Source: Streptomyces aurantiogriseus
GTDB taxonomy: Bacteria; Actinomycetota; Actinomycetes; Streptomycetales; Streptomycetaceae
Reading direction: 5' to 3'
DNA: 64,000 nt
Assembly (NCBI RefSeq): GCF_014649375.1
Contig: NZ_BMSX01000005.1
Coordinates: 1-64,000 of the forward strand
The position numbers and the translations under genes were made by a program. This document shows, one piece after another, positions 1-8,561 of the stretch; the stretch's first letter is position 1; each line of letters starts with the position of its first letter. The notes beneath the pieces are model-generated. The model was not told the DNA's origin, did no database searches, and saw only the letters and a list, made by a program, of their open reading frames with translations.

Positions 1-52
1 TCGCCGTCTGCCTGATCACCCACCGCCATGTCCAACGCCTTTGTTAGGACCT

Positions 53-637
53 CTAAGCCTTGATTGGTGCGGCCGACCTGGCGGCCTGCTCGATCTTCGC
101 GCAGTGGGCTGCACGGGCTTCCTCGTCGATCTGCTTCTCGTGTTCGGCGCGCAACCCGGTCCGGCCGTCGAGGCCCTCGCGCAGGATATCGGCGTGCCCG
201 GCATGCCGGATGGACTCGCCGAGGACATGGACCATGATGGCGAACAGGTTCGTGTCGGCATAAGGCTCCGGCCACCACGGCACGTGGCCGGGGGCGTCGA
301 GGGGAAGCTCGTTGATCGTCGCGTCCGAGTGTTCCCACGTACGCCGGTAGAACCCGATGATCTGATCGCGGGTCTCGTCCCCGGTCGCCCACAGATCGCT
401 GCCGTTGGAGTCCTGCCACCGGGGCAGCGGTTCCGGGGAAGGGCGGTCGAAGACCTCGCCGAAGTACCTGGCCTCGACGGTGGCCACGTGTTTGACCAGG
501 CCGAGGAGGTTGGTCCCGGTCGCTGTCAAAGGCCGGCGGGCGTCGTATTCGGACAAGCCGTCGAGTTTCCAGAGCAGCGCCTTGCGGTCCCGCCGCAGTC
601 TTCCGTGCAGGTTGTCTTTCGCGAATTCATCGATCAT
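53..637 (-). CDS. DinB/DUF664-type protein
   Basis: The 194-residue product reads as a DinB-like four-helix-bundle protein of the DUF664 branch. It has the typical opening (MIDEFAKDNLHGRL), a GLVKHVATVEARYFG helix near residue 50 and an HVLGESIRHAGHADILRE helix near residue 135, which supply the spaced histidines of this metal-binding fold. Members are often thiol-dependent transferases or stress proteins, but the substrate cannot be read from sequence. I chose the internal ATG at 637 over the ATG at 655 because family members start with MIDEF; neither has a strong ribosome site. No operon partner is visible: the neighbour downstream lies outside the window and the upstream side is remnant DNA. 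The family call is firm and the biochemical role unknown. Confidence 0.85.
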   Translation of the reverse strand: MIDEFAKDNLHGRLRRDRKALLWKLDGLSEYDARRPLTATGTNLLGLVKHVATVEARYFGEVFDRPSPEPLPRWQDSNGSDLWATGDETRDQIIGFYRRTWEHSDATINELPLDAPGHVPWWPEPYADTNLFAIMVHVLGESIRHAGHADILREGLDGRTGLRAEHEKQIDEEARAAHCAKIEQAARSAAPIKA

Positions 638-659
638 GCGGCATGAGCCTGCCATGGGC

Positions 660-770
660 TGCTCGTGGTCTCAAGATCCCGTACGTGGTCCGCAACGACT
701 GGCAGAGCCGAGGCCTGGCCATGGCCGCCGCCCTGACCTGCTACAAGAAGCTCGCGAAACTTGCCACGTG
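660..770 (+). pseudogene. Possible transposase C-terminal scrap
   Basis: One forward frame reads PYVVRNDWQSRGLAMAAAL followed by a lysine-rich tail and a TGA at 768-770. The composition and ending resemble the C-terminus of a transposase, but I could not name the IS family. There is no start codon or upstream domain, so this would be only a fragment. The rest of 638-860 shows no gene. Confidence 0.25.
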
Positions 771-860
771 AGACAACCTTTTAACCTTTGACTCTGTTTC
801 TATTTTGCACGGCATGTCCCCGCCTGATTCATTCCAGCGCAACGCCACTGGAGGCCCGGA

Positions 861-1118
861 GTGCGACGCATCAGGAGTTTCGCCGTAGTTGCCGCAGCAA
901 CGTCAGCCATCACGTTCGCTGAAGTCGGCACAGCAACCGCCGACACAACTGCAACCAATGGCGGCTTGGCCAGCGCCACCTTCCTGAGCTACGGCGTATC
1001 CATCACGTGCCGCCCGAACGTGGCCGAGAACCGGTACATATACATCCGGGTCTGCACGTACAACAGCTTCATCAATCCCCCGGTTTGCGGTGCCTACAAG
1101 AGGTCTTCGACCTCATAG
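861..1118 (+). CDS. Small secreted protein, unknown function
   Basis: An 85-residue frame starts at a GTG preceded by GGAGG at 850-854, six bases upstream, which is a good ribosome site. The product begins with basic residues and a short hydrophobic alanine-rich segment ending near TATADTTA, consistent with a Sec signal peptide. The mature part has three cysteines (ITCRPN, RVCTYN, PVCGAY), which could form disulfides outside the cell. No family was recognised. The gene is monocistronic and sits upstream of the secreted peptidase. It could be a shortened version of a longer secreted protein, because the mature region is only about 55 residues. Confidence 0.55.
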   Translation: MRRIRSFAVVAAATSAITFAEVGTATADTTATNGGLASATFLSYGVSITCRPNVAENRYIYIRVCTYNSFINPPVCGAYKRSSTS

Positions 1119-1393
1119 AGACGCCGTGCCCCGGAGCCCGGGCGGGAGCTCGGCCAGCTGACTCCCCGTCCGGGTGTCGTCACTCCTGAACGGCCCCTTC
1201 CTCAATGTCGCGCCCGCCATCGGCGGTCACCTCCACTGGGCGGACACCGGCTGCCCGCGCGCTCTTCACCAGCATGCCCGCCGTACGGAAGAGGTAGCCG
1301 CTCCAGGAGTGACACCCGCCGAAGCGGAGCGTGTCCCCTCGGTTCTAGCAGACGGGGACGTACTGTCCATGCGATGTGGCACGATCGGCTCAC

Positions 1394-2791
1394 ATGTCGT
1401 CCCTACCTGTGTGGTCCTTAACAGCCGTTCGCCGTCTGCTGGTTGTTCTTCTGGTAGTGCTCATGACGGCGGGTGCCACTGCCGCCGGAGCTGTCACAGA
1501 GCCCCGGGGCGAGGCGCGGCCCCCCGAGACCGCGACTCCCGATCGCCTGCGTTACGACGTGACCGTGCGCGGCGACGCCGACGGCTCCCACTGGAGTGGC
1601 CGGCAGCGGGTGTCGTTCCGCAACGCCACCGAACGACCCCTGCGCGAGGTGTACTTGCGGCTGTGGGGAAACGGAGTCGACGGGTGCGGTACGCCCGGAA
1701 GACCGTCTCCTGTCAGAGTGTCCAACGTGCGCGGCGGCGATCCGGGCCGCCTCACCGTGAAGTGCACGGCACTGCGCATCACCTTGCCGAAACCGCTGAC
1801 GCGCGGAAAGCGGGCGAGCATCGCCTTCGACGTATCCATCACGGTGCCCGAGCGCAACGACCGCTTCGGCCGTGAGGGCGCGTTCCGCTTCCTGGGCAAC
1901 GCCCTGCCCGTACTCGCTGTGCACGACGCGAAGGGGTGGCACCTCGACCCTTATGCGCCGATCGGCGAGAGCTTCTACAGCCTGGCCAGTGACTTCCAGG
2001 TTCGCATCGACCACCCGTCGACGCTCAAGGTCCCTGCGACCGGCCGCAGTTGGACTCAGGCCGGAGAACCCGGACGCGCCATCACACACAGCATCGCGCA
2101 CCAGGTACGGGACTTCGCTTGGGCGGCCGGCCCGTTTCGCACGGCGAGTGAGACCTCCGCCGGGGGCGTACGCGTGAAGTCGTACTGGGCACCGAACACG
2201 CCCGCCGCTGGAGTACGCCTGACCCGCAGGGACGGCGTCAATGCCATCGACCGGTTCAGCAAGGAGTTCGGCCGCTATCCCTACGGCGAGATCGACCTCG
2301 TGATGACCGAGAAGTTCGGCGGCGGAATGGAGTACCCCGGCCTGGTCCTCCTCGGCACCACCGACGAGGGCAGCGCCGTCGTCCACGAGGTGGCGCACCA
2401 GTGGTGGTACGGCATCGTGGGCAACGACCAGTACAGCGCGCCATGGCTGGACGAAAGCTTCGCCCAGTACGCCAACGCGCGGTTCTACGGCTGGGACACC
2501 CGCGGGTGCTGGTCCGACGTCTACTGGCCGAACGACCGAACCGCGCTCACCGACTCGATGGCCTACTGGGCCGCGCACCGTGACCAGTACCATCTCGTCT
2601 ATACGGCCGGTTCCTGCGCGCTCGCGGACCTGGAACGCACCATCGGGGCCGCCGCAATGGCGCGACTCCTCAAGCGGTACGCACAGGACCACTGGTACGG
2701 CGTCTCCACCACCACCGCGTTCAAGAAGGCCGCCCAATCGGCCACTGGCAAAGACCTCGGGCCCTTCTGGAAACAGCACCACATCCGCTGA
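1394..2791 (+). CDS. Secreted M1-family zinc metallopeptidase
   Basis: This is a gluzincin aminopeptidase-like enzyme that would cleave peptides outside the cell. The zinc site is complete: HEVAH at residues 331-335 and the third ligand in WLDESFAQ at E354, giving the HExxH-x18-E spacing of family M1. The GGMEYPG motif just before it matches the GxMEN exopeptidase signature, with Y in place of N, so exopeptidase specificity may be altered. Residues 1-35 hold a signal peptide (basic start, then a LLVVLLVVLMTAGATA core). The ATG at 1394 was chosen over the GTG at 1376 because the signal peptide fits better. The 465-residue length suits the short bacterial subgroup that lacks the large C-terminal domain. 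It stands alone. Confidence 0.9.
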   Translation: MSSLPVWSLTAVRRLLVVLLVVLMTAGATAAGAVTEPRGEARPPETATPDRLRYDVTVRGDADGSHWSGRQRVSFRNATERPLREVYLRLWGNGVDGCGTPGRPSPVRVSNVRGGDPGRLTVKCTALRITLPKPLTRGKRASIAFDVSITVPERNDRFGREGAFRFLGNALPVLAVHDAKGWHLDPYAPIGESFYSLASDFQVRIDHPSTLKVPATGRSWTQAGEPGRAITHSIAHQVRDFAWAAGPFRTASETSAGGVRVKSYWAPNTPAAGVRLTRRDGVNAIDRFSKEFGRYPYGEIDLVMTEKFGGGMEYPGLVLLGTTDEGSAVVHEVAHQWWYGIVGNDQYSAPWLDESFAQYANARFYGWDTRGCWSDVYWPNDRTALTDSMAYWAAHRDQYHLVYTAGSCALADLERTIGAAAMARLLKRYAQDHWYGVSTTTAFKKAAQSATGKDLGPFWKQHHIR

Positions 2792-2929
2792 CACCACCGG
2801 TCGACGTGCCGACAGCGGCTTCGCCTGAAACCCCCGGCTCCTGCTCGGCGAACCTTCGACGTGACCCGACTCAGCTCCGGGACCTGGCCTCCCTGCGAGA
2901 TGGTCGTGCAGCATGTCGCGTTGGGTCCG

Positions 2930-3240
2930 CGGCTCATGGCCGTCCTGGGCGCCGGGGGCTCGCGGCGTTCGCCGGTCTGGCTTCGGCACCGCACGATTCC
3001 GGAAGCGGAACGGCAACCTGCACCGGCCGCCACTACCACCGGGGGCTCCAGCGCGTCTTCTACATGTCCGCCCTGACGAGCGTGCGCTACGCCCCCAACT
3101 CCCGGGCGTTTTACGACCGCAAGCGCGCCTAGGGCAAACGCCATACCCAGGCCGTGATCGCCCTCGCCCGCCGCAGAGTCAACGTCCTGTGGGCCCTGAT
3201 CCACGACGGCCGACTCTACGAGGTCGCCCCACCCCGGCCC
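2930..3240 (+). pseudogene. IS110-family transposase C-terminal remnant
   Basis: The forward frame contains FAGLASAPHDSGSG, then GLQRVFYMSALTSVRY and SRAFYDRKRA, followed by a TAG at 3130-3132. After the stop the same frame continues as GKRHTQAVIALARRRVNVLW and ALIHDGRLYE. This is the conserved C-terminal block of IS110/IS1111-type transposases, broken by an in-frame stop, and the catalytic N-terminal half is missing. It cannot encode an active enzyme. The flanks (2792-2929 and 3241-3304) show no gene. Confidence 0.75.
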
Positions 3241-3304
3241 ACCGGTCAGGTTCTGCATCGAAATCCAGGCGACGAGCCTTGTCCCCTCTCGGCAGACTGC
3301 GGAC

Positions 3305-3580
3305 ATGTCCACCGACGTGAGCGGAATGATCGAGTGCAGACCCTTGGCCCGGATTTGGGGAGAGGACGACGAGGACGCGGTATGGCACGCCGCCATTGAC
3401 CGTTTCCTCCTCAACACCGGCAACGTCTATGACGCCCTCGCCTGCCTCTTCGGCGTCCGCAACTCCTTCGGTTTCCGGCCGCTGACCGAGGACCGCGGTC
3501 TGCCGGAGGACGCCTCGGATGGACTGCGGGACGCGTTCAACGCGTGGGGCGGGCCACAGGACGCGCACGGAACGACATGG
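3305..3580 (+). pseudogene. Truncated conserved hypothetical gene
   Basis: The frame from the ATG at 3305 encodes a plausible conserved soluble protein (FLLNTGNVYDALACLFGVRN, then GFRPLTEDRGLPED). It resembles an uncharacterised Streptomyces family that I recall but cannot name. Around residue 90 it runs into sequence that is IS5 transposase on the other strand, so the C-terminus is lost or replaced. The break lies at about 3579. It reads as a gene cut by an IS insertion followed by partial deletion of the element. Confidence 0.5.
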
Positions 3581-3790
3581 CATCCCGGCCTTCGGCCTCG
3601 CGCACCAGTCGCCGCAGCAGGCCATTGAGCTGGTCGAAGACTCCTTCCTTCTGCCAGGCGGCGAAGTAGCGGTAGACCGTCTCCCACGGAGCGAAGTCGT
3701 GCGGAAGGCACCGCCACATGACCCTGGCCATGGCCGCCCACGCCTGCCTGACCGTCCTGCGGGCCCGCCAGCCGGACATGGGGAAAGCGG
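3579..3790 (-). pseudogene. IS5-family transposase fragment
   Basis: On the minus strand the segment WRCLPHDFAPWETVYRYF, AAWQKEGVFDQLNGLLRRL and VREAEGRDA is the N-terminal DUF4096-like domain of IS5-group transposases. Only about 70 residues remain; the DDE catalytic region and both ends are gone. It interrupts the hypothetical gene on the opposite strand. No terminal inverted repeats could be assigned. Confidence 0.75.
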
Positions 3791-3966
3791 AAACGGATCC
3801 TCCCAACTCATCCACCCCGGCCTCGCCGCGATCAGACGCTTGATCACCCGCCTCAAAGCTCGGCGCCCGACGCCGGCCGAGGACATCCTGCGCTGGTCAC
3901 ACTGGGCCGACGACACCAGCATCAGGCCCGCATCAGCCACCGCAAACGACGCGGACACAGCCCCTG
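3790..3966 (+). pseudogene. Possible IS701-type transposase tail
   Basis: The plus strand reads AAIRRLITRLKARRPTPA and ILRWSHW in one frame, then HQHQARISHRKRRGH in another. Together these resemble the tryptophan- and arginine-rich end of IS701-like transposases with a frameshift in the middle. It lies directly between the IS5 scrap and the VOC gene. The identification rests on motif memory only. Confidence 0.35.
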
Positions 3967-4016
3967 AAAACTGCCCAGCACTGCGCCGACTGATCGCCGC
4001 GATTTATGATGATCGG

Positions 4017-4394
4017 ATGCTGACGTTCACCGATGTCATCCTCGACTGCCCCGACCCCTGGAAGCTGGCCGAGTTCTACGCCGAGCTGCTGAGCTGGGAG
4101 ATCAACACCGATATCAGCACCAAGGACTGGGTCAACCTGCGCAACGACGGCGTCGAGCTGTCGTTTCAGCGGGTGGAGAACTATCAGCGGCCCAGCTGGC
4201 CGGGCCAGGAGCATCCGCAACAGTTCCACCTCGACTTCGAAGTGGACGAGTTCGAGCCCGAGCAGCGCCGGGTGATCAAGCTGGGCGCCACCCTCCAAAA
4301 GAGCTTCGTCGGCGAGTCCGGCTACGGCTGGCAGGTCTACCTCGACCCGGCCGGGCATCCGTTCTGCCTGTGCCGCAACCCTCCCCAGTCCTGA
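4017..4394 (+). CDS. VOC (glyoxalase/bleomycin-resistance) family protein
   Basis: The 125-residue protein is a single vicinal-oxygen-chelate module pair. It opens MLTFTDVILDCPDPWKLAEF, has QQFHLDFEVDEF in the middle and ends YLDPAGHPFCLCR, the usual end of the second beta-alpha-beta-beta-beta unit. VOC proteins bind a metal and act as isomerases, dioxygenases or resistance proteins, but the ligand here is unknown. The ATG at 4017 is used because upstream codons in the same frame belong to the IS fragment. It appears intact although it sits among transposon debris. Confidence 0.85.
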   Translation: MLTFTDVILDCPDPWKLAEFYAELLSWEINTDISTKDWVNLRNDGVELSFQRVENYQRPSWPGQEHPQQFHLDFEVDEFEPEQRRVIKLGATLQKSFVGESGYGWQVYLDPAGHPFCLCRNPPQS

Positions 4395-4472
4395 CCGCAT
4401 CCGACGAGGAACCGCCCCGGCGCCGATGGAGCCGTCGGAGTGTCCCGAGTCGGGTGGAGGGCAGGACGGAAG

Positions 4473-5156
4473 TCATCCCTCCAAGAACGCCGAAACCGAC
4501 TCCATGAACGCCTCCGGCGCTGCGCGGTGGATCAGGTGTCCCACCGGAACGGTGACCACTTGCCCGCCGGGGATGCGGCGGGCCAACTCGGCGACGCCAT
4601 CCTGGGGAACATGGCTGTGCGGGCCGCCGGCGAGCACGAGGGTCTTGGCGGTGATCTGGCTGAGTCGCTCCAGCCACCTGGGGTCAGGCACGTCGATCTG
4701 CCGCCTGACCGCCAGCACCATCCCCCAGTCGAAGGGCAGGGCACTGTCCGGCCTGGTCGGGGTGGCTGGCTCCCGGGGACGCGGGAGCGGAACGTCCTCC
4801 AGGATGAGCCGGCTCACCCGCAGCGGATGGTCCTCCGCGAGCAGGTAGGCCACAATCCCACCCATGGAGTGCCCGATCAAATCCACTGGGCCAAGTCCCA
4901 GCGCCTCCAGGAACCGGAGCACATCGGCCTGCATGAGCTCGAGCGAGTACTCCCCCGGCCAGTCGCTTCGGCCGTGACCGCGAAGATCGAGGGCATACAC
5001 CCGTCGACTCCGGGCCAGGGCGGGCGCAACAGCCTCCCAGTCGGTGGCGTCCTCGCCCAGCGCGTGCAACAGGACAAGCGGCGGAGCATCCGGCGGACCC
5101 GACATCTGATAGGCCAGCCGGACCCCGCCAACGTCGACCGAGCATTGATCAACCAT
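4473..5156 (-). CDS. Alpha/beta-hydrolase
   Basis: This is a soluble serine hydrolase of the alpha/beta fold. The oxyanion-hole region LVLLHALGED, the nucleophile elbow GHSMGG and the late histidine in VPVGHLIHRA are all in order, and the DLRGHGRSDWPGEYSLE segment is typical of esterases and epoxide-hydrolase relatives. It has no signal peptide. I prefer the ATG at 5156 (MVDQCSVDVGG); in-frame ATGs at 5177 and 5228 are possible but add sequence unlike the family. The substrate is unknown. It stands alone, convergent with the VOC gene. Confidence 0.85.
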   Translation of the reverse strand: MVDQCSVDVGGVRLAYQMSGPPDAPPLVLLHALGEDATDWEAVAPALARSRRVYALDLRGHGRSDWPGEYSLELMQADVLRFLEALGLGPVDLIGHSMGGIVAYLLAEDHPLRVSRLILEDVPLPRPREPATPTRPDSALPFDWGMVLAVRRQIDVPDPRWLERLSQITAKTLVLAGGPHSHVPQDGVAELARRIPGGQVVTVPVGHLIHRAAPEAFMESVSAFLEG

Positions 5157-5229
5157 GTCCGAAGGATATGCGGACATGTCCTGCCTGAGGACCGGCGTTC
5201 TGCGGCCGAACGCGGAGAACGAGATCACC

Positions 5230-5640
5230 GGCCTGCGTGCCGTTCCCTACGACGTTGAGACCACCGTGGGCACGATGAAAGCGTCTCCACCGGGCAGGTG
5301 GGTGCACCAGCAGCGCACGGCGCTGCGGGCCGGGGAACGGGAGCCACGGCGCAAGGAACTGCTTGACTTGCCCAGGGCCGGGATGGTGTGGGAGCCCGGT
5401 GAGGAAGCCTGGGAAGCCAAGCTCGCCGCGCTGTGCTCATACCAGCGGGCCGCTGGACACCTTGCACCCCGACAGGACGCGGTATGAGGCCAGGGCGAGA
5501 CGATGGTGCTCATCGGGCAGCACATGACCAACCTCCGCACGAAGAGCGGCCTCCGCAAGAACCTGAGCGCGCCGCACTCCGGGCCGCACAACTCGCCACC
5601 GTGGATCCCGACTGGAAGGGGTGCGCCCGGAATGGCCGGT
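5230..5640 (+). pseudogene. Helicase-associated-domain gene remnant
   Basis: Forward translation gives GRWVHQQRTALRAGE, RRKELLDLPRAGMVWEPGEE and AWEAKLAALCSYQRAAGHL, then a TGA at 5485-5487. The same frame resumes with GETMVLIGQHMTNLRTK, after which the match moves to another frame (ERAALRAAQLATVDPDW). These are the helicase-associated repeats found at the C-terminus of large Streptomyces helicases. One stop and one frameshift plus loss of the helicase core make it a dead fragment. Confidence 0.7.
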
Positions 5641-5659
5641 CCGGGGCCCGGAGCGTGGC

Positions 5660-6427
5660 TCATGCTCGGCGAACCGCATACCCCAGGTACGTCACCACCG
5701 GGCTGCTCTCCGGCTCGAGCACCATGTCGACGAGCTCCGGCAGCTGATCGTCCGTCAGCGTGCCACGCCTGCGCCCGCGCGTCGCGCGCACCAGACTGCG
5801 TACGTCGCGCGGCTTGAACGCCGAGATGTCCTTCGCGGACAGCCCCGCCCGGTCGAGGGACTCGGCAAGCTCCTCCGGGCGGCGCAGCCGGCGCGCGGCG
5901 TTACGGCCCCGGGGCATGATCCGTGTACCCGGGAAGGCTTGGAAGGCACCGAGGTAGATGAGGCGGGACACGGGGGTGCGGTTCACCGTGTCGTAGACGA
6001 AGGCCGCGCCGGGGCGCAGCACGCGCGCCGCCTCCACGAGGACCGCGTCCGGCCGTTCGGTGATCTCGAGGGTGTCGGCGCAGTACACGAGGTCGAAGGA
6101 GGCGTCCGGGAGGTCGAGCTTCTCCGCGGGCGTCGTCAGGTACGTGACGCCCGACCCGTCGTCCGCGTCCAGGGCCAGGGCCGTCGCGGCAGGGGACGAA
6201 TCGGCGGCGACGACCTCGAAACCGAGCTGGGCGAGGCTGCGGGCCAGAAGGCCGCGCCCGCTGCCGACGACGAGCGCCCGGCTGCCGGCCGCCGCGAGGC
6301 TCAGCTCCCCGAGCACCCGCCGTAGGTACTCCATTCGTACGGACTGGAAGGTCAGGGCCCGGATGTGGCGGCCGTCGACGGCCGCGGCTCCGGCCGAGTC
6401 GAGTGCAATGTGCGGGGCGGTGGGCAT
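5660..6427 (-). CDS. SAM-dependent methyltransferase, UbiG-like
   Basis: The 255-residue protein is a class I methyltransferase. Motif I is ALVVGSGRGLLARSLAQLG, an acidic ADSSPAA turn follows, and SFDLVYCADTLEIT fits motif II. The layout resembles UbiG-type O-methyltransferases, with a YDTVNRTPVSRL segment after the core. The ATG at 6427 follows AAGGAG by seven bases. The promoter region holds a perfect palindrome of GGTTCCCT (6453-6469), so a dedicated regulator is likely. No ubiquinone pathway is nearby, so the UbiG likeness describes fold, not role. Confidence 0.85.
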   Translation of the reverse strand: MPTAPHIALDSAGAAAVDGRHIRALTFQSVRMEYLRRVLGELSLAAAGSRALVVGSGRGLLARSLAQLGFEVVAADSSPAATALALDADDGSGVTYLTTPAEKLDLPDASFDLVYCADTLEITERPDAVLVEAARVLRPGAAFVYDTVNRTPVSRLIYLGAFQAFPGTRIMPRGRNAARRLRRPEELAESLDRAGLSAKDISAFKPRDVRSLVRATRGRRRGTLTDDQLPELVDMVLEPESSPVVTYLGYAVRRA

Positions 6428-6452
6428 GGCAGGCTCCTTCGACGCTCCATCA

Positions 6453-6488
6453 GGTTCCCTGAGGGAACCCGGTACGGACGGGTTCCCT
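6453..6488. promoter_or_regulatory. GGTTCCCT palindrome plus extra half-site
   Basis: GGTTCCCT-G-AGGGAACC at 6453-6469 is a perfect 8-bp inverted repeat 26 bases upstream of the methyltransferase start. A further GGTTCCCT lies at 6481-6488. The arrangement fits a dimeric repressor site with an extra half-site. No candidate regulator is adjacent. Confidence 0.45.
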
Positions 6489-6856
6489 CAGGTTCACGCA
6501 ACGGCTACCGCTTCACCTTGGCGCAACAGCTAGCGCAACACATGCCGCAACCCTTTGGGCCTCTCTCGGTCGGGTGAAGCCGGGCCGGATCGCAGATTCT
6601 CGGACTCGCGTGTCGCGTAGTGCCAGGCAGAAGCAGGTCAATGAAGCTGCGCCATCAGGCAGTTGCTGATCAGTGTGCTGACGGCGGGCTGTGGCTCATG
6701 CTGATGATAGGCGGTTGTCTGTGGTGCAGATCGTCCGTCAGCTGTTGATTTCGAGGTTGGTCCGGATGACCAGGGCGCGCCGGTCTGCGGGTGGGTCGTC
6801 CTTGCGCGCGTAGTTCCCTCGGGGCCCGTTCCGGCATTGGGCCTCTCCCGGAGGGG
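6489..6856. other. Intergenic stretch without a recognisable gene
   Basis: The stretch contains a direct repeat of GCGCAACA near 6521-6540. A minus-strand frame ends PPADRRALVIRTNLEINS, which looks protein-like but has no convincing start or family. I see no other feature. Confidence 0.4.
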
Positions 6857-8362
6857 TCAGGGATGTGGCAGCGCCGGCTCGGCACTCTTGGCGTCCTCGG
6901 CGCCATCCGGGCTTTCGACGTCCTCGGTGGCGGCCGGGAGTTCGGGGCGCGGGGTGTTCATCAGGACGGCGACGATCAGCGCGCCGGCCAGGAGGATCCC
7001 TGCGGCCCACGTACTGGCCGTCTCGAAGCCTTCCAGCAATGCCTGCTTGGCGATGGCCGGGCTCCTGCCCTGCGAGGCATGCGAGGTCAGGTAGTCCGCT
7101 GTCTTGCCGGCCGCGATGGTGTTGAGCAGCGCGGTTCCGATCGAGCTACCGACGTGCTGCGCGGTGTTGACGCCGGCCGAGGCAACGCCCGCGTCGCCCT
7201 GGTCGGCGCCGTGAGTGGCGTAGTTGAAGGCGACCGGCATGATCATGCCCGCTCCGAAGCCGAGCAGGAGTCCCGCCACCAGCACGCCCTCGACGTAGGC
7301 GGTGTCGGTCTCCATGGTGAGGAACCACAGCATGCCGCAGGAGACGAGGAGCATGCCCGGCACGATCAGCACCCGCGGCGGGACCTTGGGCAACAGCCGG
7401 GTGGCGAGCCCGCCGGCCGACAGCAGGACCGCCACGGTCATCGGGAGGAAGGCCACGCCCGTCCTGATCGGCGAGTATCCCTTGATGATCTGAAGGTAGT
7501 AGGTCATGAACAGGAACGCCCCGAACATGCCGACCATGGCCAGTCCCGCGCTCAGGTAGGCGCCGCCGCGGGTGCGGTTGACGATCAGGCGCATCGGCAG
7601 CAGCGGCTGCGCCACCCGGCCCTCGACGAAGGCGAACGCGGCGAGCAGGACCGCGCCGGCGGCCAGCAGAGCGATGACCGTCGTGGAGCCCCAGCCGTCG
7701 GACTCGGCTCGGCTGGTGCCGTAGACGATGGCGACCAGCCCGCCGGTCACCAGCAACACACCGGGGACGTCGAACCGGGACCTGCCCTCGCGCCGCGACT
7801 CGGCCAGCATCATGTACCCGCCGACCGCCGCGATCAGGGCGATCGGGACGCTGATGTACAGGCACCAGCGCCAGTCCAGATAGTCGGTCAACGCCCCGCC
7901 GGCCATGGCGGTGATGGCTCCCCAGATCCCGAACGCCTTGGCGCGCTCCTTGGGCTGGGTGAACGTCACGGTCAGCAGCGACAACGCGGACGGCCCGAGC
8001 AGCGCGGCGAACCCGCCCTGAAGGGCACGGGCGGTCAGCAGCATCTCGAAGTTGTCCGCCGTGCCGCCGAGCGCCGACGCGCCGGCGAAGCCGAGCAGTC
8101 CGATCAGGAAGGCCCGCTTTCGGCCGGTGTAGTCGGCGATCCGGCCGCCGAGCAGCAGCAGGCTGCCGAACGCCAGCGTGTACCCGGTGATGACCCACTG
8201 CCGGTCGCCGTCGGAGATCGCCAGATCCCGCTGGAGCGACGGCAGCGCGATATTCACGACCGTGCCATCCAGAACGATCATGAGCTGGGCCAGCCCGATG
8301 AAGAACAGCGCGGCCCAGCGGCGCGAGTCGGCTGCCGGGGCCTGCGCCTTCATATGTGCCAT
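6857..8362 (-). CDS. DHA2-type MFS multidrug exporter, SigJ-linked
   Basis: The 501-residue protein is a 14-helix drug:proton antiporter of the DHA2 (QacA/EmrB) group. Diagnostic blocks are FIGLAQLMIVLDGTVVNIAL in helix 1, the WVITGYTLAFGSLLLLGGR region and GRIADYTGRKRAF (motif A). It would sit in the cell membrane and export small toxic compounds. The ATG at 8362 has GAGG eight bases upstream; the longer frame to 8671 overlaps the divergent gene and is rejected. An ECF41-type promoter at 8430-8456 faces this gene, so its expression probably depends on the sigma factor encoded next door. The substrate is unknown. The C-terminal 40 residues are polar and acidic. Confidence 0.92.
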   Translation of the reverse strand: MAHMKAQAPAADSRRWAALFFIGLAQLMIVLDGTVVNIALPSLQRDLAISDGDRQWVITGYTLAFGSLLLLGGRIADYTGRKRAFLIGLLGFAGASALGGTADNFEMLLTARALQGGFAALLGPSALSLLTVTFTQPKERAKAFGIWGAITAMAGGALTDYLDWRWCLYISVPIALIAAVGGYMMLAESRREGRSRFDVPGVLLVTGGLVAIVYGTSRAESDGWGSTTVIALLAAGAVLLAAFAFVEGRVAQPLLPMRLIVNRTRGGAYLSAGLAMVGMFGAFLFMTYYLQIIKGYSPIRTGVAFLPMTVAVLLSAGGLATRLLPKVPPRVLIVPGMLLVSCGMLWFLTMETDTAYVEGVLVAGLLLGFGAGMIMPVAFNYATHGADQGDAGVASAGVNTAQHVGSSIGTALLNTIAAGKTADYLTSHASQGRSPAIAKQALLEGFETASTWAAGILLAGALIVAVLMNTPRPELPAATEDVESPDGAEDAKSAEPALPHP

Positions 8363-8429
8363 GACTTCGTCCTCACTTGTGGTGCTGCCTGCCGCGCGGA
8401 TCGTTTGCGCGGCGTCCTGATGCCCACCA

Positions 8430-8456
8430 GACGCCGGCGACCCGGACCCTGTGACA
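8430..8456 (-). promoter_or_regulatory. ECF41-type promoter for the MFS gene
   Basis: On the minus strand TGTCACA (8456-8450) is followed after exactly 16 bases by CGTC (8433-8430). This matches the target motif known for ECF41 sigma factors. It would start transcription about 60 bases before the transporter ATG. Confidence 0.8.
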
Positions 8457-8490
8457 ACGCATGCGTGTGACCTGGGCCATTGCTCATGGG

Positions 8491-8517
8491 TGTCACAAAG
8501 CGGCGGCCACCGGCGTC
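8491..8517 (+). promoter_or_regulatory. ECF41-type promoter for the sigma-factor gene
   Basis: TGTCACA at 8491-8497, then 16 bases, then CGTC at 8514-8517, is the same motif and spacing as the divergent promoter. It lies about 45 bases before the sigma-factor ATG, which indicates autoregulation. Confidence 0.8.
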
Positions 8518-8561
8518 TTGTGTGGGCAGCGCAGTGGAGAACACACAGGCAGGAGCCGACG

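Noticed and set aside
1418-3016. 532-residue minus-strand frame opposite the M1 peptidase
   Set aside because: It is the antisense shadow of a GC-rich gene; the peptidase motifs lie on the plus strand and the shadow has no recognisable domain.
6791-8470. 559-residue plus-strand frame opposite the DHA2 exporter
   Set aside because: Low-complexity Gly/Arg/Asp/Gln composition and no domain; the membrane helices are on the minus strand.
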